DNA of 30,842 bases from an uncultured Candidatus Altimarinota bacterium (GTDB taxonomy: Bacteria > Patescibacteriota > Gracilibacteria > BD1-5 > UBA2023): positions 1 through 30,842 of the forward strand of contig CALHQS010000075.1 in the NCBI GenBank assembly GCA_938036655.1, given 5' to 3'. The position numbers were made by a program, and so were the translations under genes. This document shows positions 1 through 5,865 of this stretch, in pieces; position 1 is the stretch's first letter, and each line of letters begins with the position of its first letter. The notes beneath the pieces were generated by a model. That model did not search any database, was not told the origin of the DNA, and saw nothing but the letters and a program-made list of their open reading frames with translations.

Positions 1-2
1 TG

Positions 3-101
3 CTCTATGAAGCAATGAGGGTAGAGGGTGCGTGGTGGATTACTCGTGCGTGTGTGTATCTGGGTGTACGGATTGGAGGTTGGGTGTCGTGGAAAAAATA
101 A
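3..101 (+). CDS. C-terminal end of an unidentified (probably phage) protein
   Basis: This is an open frame that enters from the left edge and stops with TAA at 99-101, giving 32 residues rich in Trp, Val and Gly with the ending VSWKK. It lies 15 bases before the holin-like gene on the same strand, so it probably belongs to the same late/lysis operon of the integrated element. The Tyr-Glu-Ala-Met-Arg-x-x-Gly pattern near the end faintly recalls the C-terminus of small phage DUF1353-type proteins. That is only an impression from 32 residues, and no function can be assigned. Confidence 0.55.
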   Translation, partial: LYEAMRVEGAWWITRACVYLGVRIGGWVSWKK

Positions 102-116
102 TTCTTAAACTTTTAT

Positions 117-461
117 ATGACAGAAATTAACTCTTTTATACCTCTCATCGAGAGATTGGGCTCGTTCGCCCTGCTTGCAATTATCATTCTCTATGCTATC
201 GCGAAACTGGTTCCATATGCATTCAAATATTTTGGCGAAAAAATCACAGAAATGAACGCGGAAAACAATAAAACCGTCGAAAAAATGCAAAATGAGTATC
301 TAAACTCTATCAACAAGATATCTGATACGCAACGCACCGAGCTTCGTAATATTGCAGAAAATTTCCAGAAATCCGTGGAAAATAGCACGAACTGGCATCA
401 AAAACATTCGCAAGATTTGGCGGATTTGAAAACGATGATCATTGCAAAATATGAAAAGTAG
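117..461 (+). CDS. Holin-like small membrane protein (phage lysis cassette)
   Basis: A 114-residue protein with one hydrophobic segment at about residues 14-35, followed by a charged, Asn/Gln/Lys-rich region (about 40-110) that reads as an amphipathic coiled coil. This layout (N-terminal membrane anchor, long helical cytoplasmic tail) is seen in small phage BhlA/holin-type proteins and phage-encoded membrane spacers. Family membership is inferred from size, topology and position, not from a diagnostic motif. It sits directly upstream (40 bases) of a papain-like lysin, which fits a lysis module in which the holin permits lysin release. It has no TGA codons and no Shine-Dalgarno before the ATG. 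A structural coiled-coil protein is an alternative. Confidence 0.6.
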   Translation: MTEINSFIPLIERLGSFALLAIIILYAIAKLVPYAFKYFGEKITEMNAENNKTVEKMQNEYLNSINKISDTQRTELRNIAENFQKSVENSTNWHQKHSQDLADLKTMIIAKYEK

Positions 462-501
462 GTTGCAATATCACTCAATTTTTAATAATTTTTAGAAAAT
501 T

Positions 502-1593
502 ATGCAAAATACAGAAATTCTTGACAACTACAACGGTGCAAGTAACATCCCTGATTCACGAGATTTTACCCTTGAAGAATATCTCGGATCTTCGCCAGAA
601 ACAAAAAATCTTCCCGCAAAAATAATCCTTGATAAATCTCCAAACCTGAACCAGCTCCACTCAAACTCGTGTACAGTCACAGGTGGGCTGAATGTGTCCA
701 ACGAATCGCATACGCAAGTGAACGGGGCATACATTCCCAGAGTAGACTGGGAAAAATTGTGGGAAAGAGCCATTGTAAAAGGTGCTTCCCCGAAAAACGG
801 CTGGTATCTGACTTCAGCAATTTCCCACCTGAAGGACGAGGGGATTATCTGAGGCTATATAAAAATTGGCGACTCTGGAACACCTTCCCTCGAAAAAATC
901 AAGGCTATGATTGCAGAAAAAAACGTGGTGTATACAGGTGTTCCAATTGGCAACTGGCGAGCAACCTTGGACAATCATTATTATACCATCACTTCGCCGT
1001 CGCTTGCGGGTCACGCCTTCGATATCTCAGGCTATGATGACAATTACGAATGCAAAGACGGTACAAAAGGAGCGTTCTTTGTGGGGAATTCGTGGGGAGA
1101 GGATGGATTTTTCTGGTTTCCGTATTCTGAAGCAAAACATTTGTTCTCGCAGTATATTTTTATTTTGGACAAAGACAACGAAAGGCTCAGAAATCTTAAA
1201 AAACAAAGAAAAAATATATATCTCCAAAAAGCATTCGAAAAAAGAATTTGGAATGAAGAACGACCTGCTGATATGGCAACCGCGTTCGAAATCCGCGTGA
1301 TGCTCAACCGTGCTCTCGGGCTTCCTGACGATTATCAATTCTTCCGTAAACATTTCGCACTTATGTGCGAAGATAAGATTTTACGAGGAAAAATGAAACT
1401 CTGGAACGAGGAGCGTCCGTATGAGCTCGCAAGTGATGTAGAAGTAGCAATTATGTTCACAAGAGCCGTAACGCGTAACACTGAACTACCTGTTAATGCT
1501 CTTATGCTCACTCGCGAACAAGTGGCAGAGGTGTGTGGAAGGGATTTTATGCAGAAAATAAAAACCGCCAGAGGGGCGGTGAGATATAAATAA
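502..1593 (+). CDS. Papain-like (C1) cysteine peptidase with C-terminal WN-RP repeats, putative endolysin
   Basis: A 363-residue protein read through one TGA (850-852, Gly117). The catalytic layout of C1 peptidases is complete. There is an oxyanion-hole Gln six residues before the nucleophile (QLHSNSC, Cys near residue 58), a His in GHAFDISGYD (near 172) and an Asn in GNSWGEDG (near 195), matching papain Q19/C25, H159 and N175. No signal peptide is visible, as expected if release depends on a holin. After a Lys-rich linker (about 230-248) come two copies of a repeat beginning I/L-W-N-E-E-R-P (residues 249-274 and 300-326). The same repeat ends the CHAP lysin at 2322, which suggests a shared wall-binding module. 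Position after a holin-like gene supports a lysis role. A proteolytic role on surface proteins is the main alternative. Start chosen at the first ATG, 40 bases after the holin-like gene. Confidence 0.75.
1246..1478 (+). repeat. Two WN-x-x-RP protein repeats in the papain-like lysin
   Basis: Two tandem coding repeats of about 26 residues each (nt 1246-1325 and 1399-1478). Both start with a hydrophobic residue then WNEERP, and continue with a helix of pattern E/A-x-x-V-M-x-x-R-A. They match the two repeats in the CHAP protein (W184 and W220 there). The pattern loosely resembles SLH-like wall-anchoring repeats. Binding to the cell envelope is inferred. Confidence 0.65.
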
Positions 1594-1597
1594 GCGC

Positions 1598-2233
1598 TTA
1601 ATCTTCAAATTGTTGAAATTGGGGTGGAAGTGTTAGACGGTCACAAGAATTGTCTCCAGAAAAAAGTACTGGGATAATTCCATTTGTCGGGTGTTGTAGA
1701 ACATTATCAGAAACTTTCCATCCGGGATGTTTCGGGATATCTATATCCATTGACTCGCCAATAGGAGTATTTGGATTTTCCTCAATTTTTTTAAGATAAT
1801 ATTTTTGGAATTTGTCATTGATTTCATATTCATAAATTGTGTCCGATATAGTTCCAAAGAGAGTATCTGAAATTTTTTGAAATGAGTAGCCAAAAAATGG
1901 TGGAAAGGTACAACCATCCTTGCTGCATGATGTACTACTAAATACGAATGTCTCTTTCTTTCAGAATGGACACTTTCCATTCAATAAAATATGTGCTGTT
2001 GCTCCTGTATGAATATTTTCAAATTTTGTAATTCTATCACCATGAGCATCTACATAAAAAATTCTTGAAATAGGAAATCCACCAGGTGTTATAAATTTTG
2101 GTCATTCTTCAGTAAGAAGTTCTGGGTTCCGTAAAATTCGATCTTCGAAAGTTGTGGGCGTGTGTGGAGTAGGAATATCCACATTATAGCCAGAGAAAAA
2201 TAGTGCAAGAAAAAGAGAAACAAGTGTAAGCAT
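1598..2233 (-). CDS. Exported protein of unknown function, antisense to the lysis genes
   Basis: A 211-residue protein on the minus strand, read through two TGA codons (2102-2104 and 1961-1963). The N-terminus MLTLVSLFLALFFSGYN is a short hydrophobic stretch that fits a signal peptide. The rest is soluble-looking, Thr/Pro/Phe-rich, with a cluster of cysteines (a Cys-Pro-Phe-Gly-Lys-Lys stretch followed by SSTSCSKDGC) that could form disulfides outside the cell. I do not recognise a family. The stop lies four bases from the stop of the convergent papain-like gene, so the two transcripts would collide or share a termination region. Its orientation opposite to the late genes is typical of a lysogenic-conversion ('moron') gene, an inference from position only. 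Confidence 0.65.
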
Positions 2234-2321
2234 AATGATAATTTATAAAAAATTTCCCTGCAAAATATAGCTCGATTTTGCAGGATGAGAGCTAAAAATT
2301 TATTTTATTATAATTATTTTT

Positions 2322-3056
2322 ATGAATTTACAAGAATTTATTAAAAAATACGAAAATAAACTCGTTGATGAAAAATGAAATATTTCTACAACATTTGTAG
2401 CAAAGAATCCAAAAGAGGATTACAACGGAGATTATCAGTGTGTAGATTTAATAAAGGCATATGTCCGAGATATGTTTGGAATTGAAGGGCGATATGGAAA
2501 TGCAAGACATTATGCGAGTAACATTGCTCGCGCCAATCCAAATGTGTTTGACTTTATATCGAAAGGTGGTGGAAGAGTTGTGCAGCCTGGAGATATTGTT
2601 TCGATTCATACAGGCAATCAATACGGACACATCGGAATTGTTACCAAAATCACTGGAAATGGTTTTGAAATTATTGATCAAAACTGAGCAGATGGTGCAC
2701 ATGGATATGGAAGATATGATGATAGAATACAGAGAAGATCGTATGGATATACCAATATCATCGGCTGGGCTCGCCCAAAAAACAATCCACTCTGGCGCCG
2801 CAATGTTGCCAAACGAGTTTTTGATGCACTCATAAAGCCTTATCTTAACAATCATCGTGCCTCAGAAATCTGGAATTGAAGTAATCCAACACAAGTTATA
2901 ACTCGTTCCGAGGTAGTGGGGATGATTAAAAACTATTTCTCTCGTATCGAAAGACGAACTATTAGTGAGTTAAAAATCTGGAATAGATCACGCCCTAATG
3001 ATGCAGTCAGCGAATACGAGCTTGGTGTAATGATTGGCCGAGCAAAGTATCTATAA
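2322..3056 (+). CDS. CHAP-domain amidase/endopeptidase with C-terminal WN-RP repeats, putative endolysin
   Basis: A 244-residue protein read through three TGA codons (2376, 2685, 2877). The CHAP domain covers roughly residues 35-150. The nucleophile Cys is in YQCVDLIKAY, the partner His in YGHIGIVTKI, and PGDIVSIHTG precedes the His as in CHAP peptidoglycan hydrolases. The C-terminus carries two repeats beginning IWN (W184 and W220), the second with the RP pair (WNRSRP), homologous to those of the papain-like lysin upstream. CHAP enzymes cleave peptidoglycan cross-bridges or the amide bond to muramic acid. No signal peptide is seen. TATAAT at 2309-2314 lies only seven bases before the ATG, so an mRNA from it would be leaderless. 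A strong terminator follows. Confidence 0.8.
2868..3050 (+). repeat. Two WN repeats at the C-terminus of the CHAP lysin
   Basis: Two coding repeats of about 30-36 residues, each starting with E/K-IWN and continuing with S-E-V/L-x-x-M-I. They match the repeats encoded at 1246-1478. In the first repeat the residue after IWN is glycine encoded by TGA (2877-2879). Confidence 0.6.
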
Positions 3057-3058
3057 TT

Positions 3059-3086
3059 AAATAAACCCGCTTTAGCGGGTTTATTT
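3059..3086 (+). terminator. Intrinsic terminator after the CHAP lysin
   Basis: A perfect 12-bp inverted repeat (AAATAAACCCGC / GCGGGTTTATTT) with a four-base loop TTTA, starting two bases after the stop codon. The A/T-rich outer stem makes it able to act in both directions. Confidence 0.9.
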
Positions 3087-3182
3087 GGGTGTTTTATAAA
3101 ATATCTAAAAAAGAATTGACTTTTTTGAGTAATTCAAGATGAAATCATGAAAATAAGTAAATATTTTTAAATATCTTCATAA

Positions 3183-3227
3183 TTCTAGGTGTTTGCAATT
3201 CTATAAAATGTTAGCGAACACCTAGAA
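3183..3227. repeat. Inverted repeat in the 205-bp gap before the nuclease gene
   Basis: TTCTAGGTGTTTGC (3183-3196) and GCGAACACCTAGAA (3214-3227) form a 14-bp inverted repeat with one G-T position and a 17-base AT-rich spacer. There is no T-run after it, so it is not an ordinary terminator. It could be an operator, a recombinase/replication site or a structured RNA. Nothing else is visible between 3087 and 3251. Confidence 0.6.
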
Positions 3228-3251
3228 GATTCTGAATTATTTTTATTTTTC

Positions 3252-3279
3252 TTGAAAATTTTGCATTTTTGGATATAAA
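3252..3279 (+). promoter_or_regulatory. Promoter for the nuclease-like gene
   Basis: TTGAAA (3252-3257) and TATAAA (3274-3279) are separated by 16 bases. The ATG follows 12 bases after the -10, so the leader would be only a few bases. Confidence 0.5.
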
Positions 3280-3291
3280 TAAATCATATTT

Positions 3292-4101
3292 ATGTATATT
3301 CTGTATATGGATGAAGTCGATGAAATCTTTTCACATAATGGAGCCAATCTTGAAATTTTCTTAGAGAAAGAATTATTGAATCATCAATGGAAAGTTGAAA
3401 CAAATCAATTTTATCTTGATACTACTACAGGAAAACCACGAGAAACTGATGTTGTTGCTAGCTCTCATATTGATGTATTTTGAGATGATTCCGTAATATT
3501 GCATGTTCGCCTATTTTTTGAGTGTAAATATCTTTCGGATAAGAGAAAAATCTGATTATTTACGAAGCAAAGAGAGGCGGAAAAGATGAAACAATTTTTT
3601 GAAACACACTGAGTATATGAAAAAATAAAAAAACAAAATAATTTGGCCGATGATGCACACTGCCTTTTTTGACAGCATCGTTTTACGCAAGAAAAATATG
3701 GAATTTTATGATACCATAGCACGGATAATAATAACCGTGATGGAAACTCTAGTGTTTGAATTCCATGATTTCAGCAACTAATTCATGCTATGCAAAGCAA
3801 AAGGTTTGAGCTTCCAGGAGAATTAACATTAGATTATCCTATACTATTTGTCTCGGATATTTCCAAAATCAAGACCTGTACTCAAGATTGAGTAAAATGA
3901 GATATTGATGAGAGTGTAGGTAGTATTTTATATGATTTCCCCTATATTGATTTAAAAACAGGCGAATATAAACAATATTTTATCGAAATAATAGATAAAA
4001 ATTCATTAGAAAAATTATTGTCTAATGTTGATTTAGAAATATATACTTTAACAAACCGAAACTGAAGGTGGTTTCGTTCATTTGGAAATTTTGTAAAATA
4101 A
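3292..4101 (+). CDS. PD-(D/E)XK nuclease-like protein, very rich in TGA-glycine
   Basis: A 269-residue protein containing ten in-frame TGA codons, the first at 3481. Around residues 50-79 it has RETDVV followed by a hydrophobic strand and FFECKY, giving D53...E77-x-K79. This matches the PD-(D/E)XK nuclease core (compare Mrr-like 'REIDv...ECK'). A Glu-rich helix at residues 19-28 could supply the N-terminal acidic residue. No other domain is recognised; the C-terminal half is predicted to be alpha/beta and ends in RWFRSFGNFVK. It may be a restriction endonuclease, a phage-exclusion nuclease or an element-encoded recombination enzyme. No methyltransferase is adjacent, which argues against a classical type II restriction-modification pair. 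The frame stays open only under code 25, and the dense TGA use supports long residence in UGA-Gly hosts. Confidence 0.65.
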
Positions 4102-4124
4102 AATCCCCAAAAAATGGGGATTTT
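4101..4124. terminator. Bidirectional terminator between nuclease-like and integrase genes
   Basis: AAATCCCC / GGGGATTT(T) with a seven-base loop lies between the stops of two convergent genes. The flanking A and T runs let it work on both strands. Confidence 0.8.
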
Positions 4125-4986
4125 ATGAAAAATGTATATTTTCTAAAATCTTGCGCCTGTGTTCGTTGCTGATGCGAATATATTTATTTGTCGTCGAAAT
4201 ATCTGAATGCCCTAATTGTTCCTTAATTATTCAGATATCAACTCATTTTTCCATGAGTATTGTCGCATAGGTGTGTCGGAGTCTGTGAGCGTACATTGGC
4301 TCTTGAATGTGTGATTTTATTTTTAGAAAAAGATTTTTTAGTCCACTTTCTCCAAGCTTTTCTTTCCGAATATTTGAAAAAAGATATTTTCAGGGATATT
4401 TTTTTACAAATTTTTGTAATTTTTGTGAAAATTCTGTGTTCAAATAAATATATCTGTCTTTATTTCATTTTCCTGATTTTATAAAAATTTTTTCTTGAAA
4501 AATGTGTTTTTGCTCAATATTGAGGAGTTCCATTTTCCTTGCTCCAGTATGTAGGAGTGTTTCAAAAATCATGAGATTTCTTTCTTGAAGATATCAGGAA
4601 TAAGAATTTTGTATAATTTCTTTGATCTTATATAAAATATTTTCGTCAATTGGGAGAGGAAGTGGAGTTGTGGTTTTTGGCGGTTTTATGGCTCGTGGAG
4701 CATTGTATTCAATAATTTCGTTCTCTACAAGAAAATCGCCGAATAATCGTGATATTTTGAGAAATTTTTTGCGAGTTTCATTTTTTATTGACTCAATTTT
4801 AAATAATTTTTCAAAACATTTTGCAAAATGTTTTTGATTTCAGAAATCTTCAAAATTTGCACCTGTGTAGCGAAAGAATAAATCCATGTATACACGATAA
4901 TGCTCAACAGTAGCTTCAGACTCAACTCTCCGAAGGTTGAACAAACGAAATTGCTCACTGTAATTATTTTTTGTTATTTTTTCCAT
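4123..4986 (-). CDS. Tyrosine recombinase / integrase
   Basis: A 287-residue site-specific recombinase read through six TGA codons. The N-terminal part (about 10-110) is the helical core-binding (SAM-like) region. The catalytic part shows all expected residues: R150 in TGARKMELL, a Lys in the SGKGNKDRY beta-hairpin, H234-x-x-R237 in HRLRHTYAT, H260 in LGHSD and the nucleophile Y269 in TTNKYIRI. Two of the TGA codons (G248 and G252) fall in the stretch before LGH, where the family has a conserved glycine (compare 'eaGadlr.iqelLGH'). The gene points away from, and its start lies about 190 bases left of, a split tRNA-Arg, the usual layout of a phage or island integrase beside its attachment site. 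Length is that of XerC/D-type enzymes. A chromosomal Xer is possible, but the tRNA-adjacent phage context favours an element integrase. Confidence 0.88.
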
Positions 4987-5003
4987 AAAATATTTTTATT
5001 GAT

Positions 5004-5032
5004 ATAATATTTTCGGAAAATCTAAAAAGCAA
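5004..5032 (-). promoter_or_regulatory. Promoter of the integrase gene
   Basis: On the minus strand, TTGCTT (5027-5032) and TATTAT (5004-5009) are 17 bases apart, 17 bases upstream of the ATG. Confidence 0.55.
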
Positions 5033-5177
5033 GGATATTGTGCCATATTTTTATGATTTTTGCAAAAATGAGTGAATTAGTTTTTCACTTCTTTTTTCGT
5101 CAAAAATGAAAAAAACTTTGACTTTTTAGTAAAAATAAATAATATGTGTATATAGTAATCAGGTGTTATGGTTCCAA

Positions 5178-5234
5178 TAGCGCTTTGGCCTTCTAAGCCA
5201 AAGGTCGTAGGTTCGATCCCTACTGCGGATACCA
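5178..5234 (+). other. tRNA-Arg(TCT) 3' half without a matching 5' half: probable attR
   Basis: From about 5183 the sequence is a normal tRNA 3' part. It has anticodon stem TTGGC/GCCAA with loop CTTCTAA (anticodon TCT), T-arm GTAGG-TTCGATC-CCTAC, acceptor strand TGCGGAT, discriminator A and an encoded CCA. The expected 5' acceptor strand ATCCGCA and a GCTC-type D-stem are absent; the upstream bases pair at only about 4 of 7 acceptor positions. The anticodon arm is a perfect 7-7-7 palindrome (CTTTGGC-CTTCTAA-GCCAAAG), the form of a tyrosine-recombinase core site. With the integrase gene next door, this best fits an attR in which element DNA has replaced the 5' half. An aberrant but functional tRNA is less likely. 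A TTGACT-N16-TAATAT sequence at 5118-5145 could be a chance promoter. Confidence 0.6.
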
Positions 5235-5242
5235 TTTTTTTC

Positions 5243-5269
5243 TTGACATTTTGGATTTTTCAATATAAT
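5243..5269 (+). promoter_or_regulatory. Promoter of the initiator tRNA
   Basis: Perfect consensus TTGACA (5243-5248) and TATAAT (5264-5269) with a short 15-base spacer. The tRNA starts 14 bases downstream. Confidence 0.7.
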
Positions 5270-5283
5270 GTTCATACATTTGA

Positions 5284-5358
5284 CGCGGAGTAGAGCAGTG
5301 GTAGCTCGCAAGGCTCATAACCTTGAGGTCGTATGTTCGATTCATACCTCCGCAACCA
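5284..5358 (+). tRNA. Initiator tRNA-fMet (CAT)
   Basis: A complete 75-base cloverleaf with anticodon loop CTCATAA and encoded CCA. Acceptor strands are CGCGGAG and CTCCGCA, leaving a C1xA72 mismatch, and the D-stem has A11:U24 (GAGC/GCTC). Both are hallmarks of bacterial initiator tRNA. The anticodon stem is CAAGG/CCTTG, so the usual three G:C pairs near the loop are reduced to A:U, G:C, G:C, a variant known from some mycoplasmas and rhizobia. A GAAA-loop terminator follows. Confidence 0.92.
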
Positions 5359-5366
5359 TCGAAATC

Positions 5367-5390
5367 AATCCCCGAAAGGGGTTTTTATTT
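5367..5390 (+). terminator. Terminator after tRNA-fMet
   Basis: CCCC-GAAA-GGGG (5370-5381) followed by TTTTTATTT. The stem is short but has a stable GNRA tetraloop. Confidence 0.75.
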
Positions 5391-5400
5391 TACAAAAAAC

Positions 5401-5427
5401 TTGCGAAAAAATTTTTCTGAGTATAAT
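5401..5427 (+). promoter_or_regulatory. Promoter of the small lipoprotein gene
   Basis: TTGCGA (5401-5406), 15 bases, TATAAT (5422-5427). The ATG at 5447 leaves a leader of about 13 bases with no Shine-Dalgarno. Confidence 0.55.
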
Positions 5428-5446
5428 TGCTTCATAATTTTTGTTT

Positions 5447-5770
5447 ATGAAAAATTTTTCAAAAATCATTTTGCTGGCCCCGACTTTGGCGTTATTTTCG
5501 TGTCAATCTGAGGCAACTTCACAGATTCAAGATTCTATTTCTTCCACTGCGAAAAATGTTTCTGTCACGATCGAGAATGCGCAAAATTTTGCACACAGTG
5601 GCGTAGAAAATATCCAAAATACCTACGAAACAACCAAAAATACTATTCAGTCTGGTGCTGAGATGATTAACTCTGGTGTTGAGAATGTAAAAACAACCGT
5701 GAATCAGGTAGAAAACGCCATCAATACAGGAACACAATCCGTAAAAACTATCCAAAATATATTGCAATAA
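5447..5770 (+). CDS. Small surface lipoprotein with amphipathic helical repeats
   Basis: A 107-residue protein. The N-terminus MKNFSKIILLAPTLALFSC has a basic start, a hydrophobic core and a lipobox-like LFSC, so Cys19 is the likely lipidated residue. The mature part has no aromatic core and is rich in Ser, Thr, Asn, Gln and Val. It contains imperfect repeats of about 11 residues built on SGVENV/IQNT and SGAEMINSGVENV, giving a long amphipathic helix, as in apolipoprotein-like or YtxH-type proteins. The ATG at 5447 was preferred to an upstream TTG because it begins the signal peptide. The gene stands alone between its own promoter and a terminator. Function is unknown; an envelope-spacer role is a guess. 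Confidence 0.7.
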   Translation: MKNFSKIILLAPTLALFSCQSEATSQIQDSISSTAKNVSVTIENAQNFAHSGVENIQNTYETTKNTIQSGAEMINSGVENVKTTVNQVENAINTGTQSVKTIQNILQ

Positions 5771-5773
5771 AAG

Positions 5774-5807
5774 AAAAATCCGAAAAGTCAATTTTTGGAT
5801 TTTTTTA
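5774..5807 (+). terminator. Terminator after the small lipoprotein
   Basis: AAAAATCC-G-AAAA / TTTTT-GGATTTTT stem with a short loop, followed by a T-rich tail. Confidence 0.75.
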
Positions 5808-5808
5808 T

Positions 5809-5837
5809 TTGATTTTTTGGCGTTATTATGCTATAAT
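5809..5837 (+). promoter_or_regulatory. Possible promoter of the 1368-residue protein gene
   Basis: TTGATT (5809-5814), 17 bases, TATAAT (5832-5837). A second TATAAT at 5851-5856 lies nine bases before the ATG and would give a leaderless mRNA. The sequence does not show which is used. Confidence 0.4.
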
Positions 5838-5865
5838 TTAATATATTATCTATAATTTTTTGAAT

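Noticed and set aside
907..1593. Separate gene starting at 907 after a stop at 852
   Set aside because: The frame is continuous through TGA=Gly, and the papain catalytic Cys lies upstream of it while His and Asn lie downstream, so it is one protein.
2461..2855. Overlapping ORFs of 124 and 135 residues in other frames over the CHAP gene
   Set aside because: They are shadows of the CHAP frame, which carries the Cys and His motifs and continues through TGA.
3183..3227. CRISPR repeat or array
   Set aside because: There is only one inverted pair, with no regularly spaced direct repeats.
3292..4101. Pseudogene with many nonsense mutations
   Set aside because: All ten interruptions are TGA, none TAA or TAG, and the frame is otherwise intact, as expected for UGA=Gly.
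5118..5234. Complete functional tRNA-Arg starting near 5158-5162
   Set aside because: The 3' half is perfect, but no upstream strand pairs with TGCGGAT at more than about four of seven positions and the D-arm cannot be folded at normal distance, so I list it as a split tRNA/att site.
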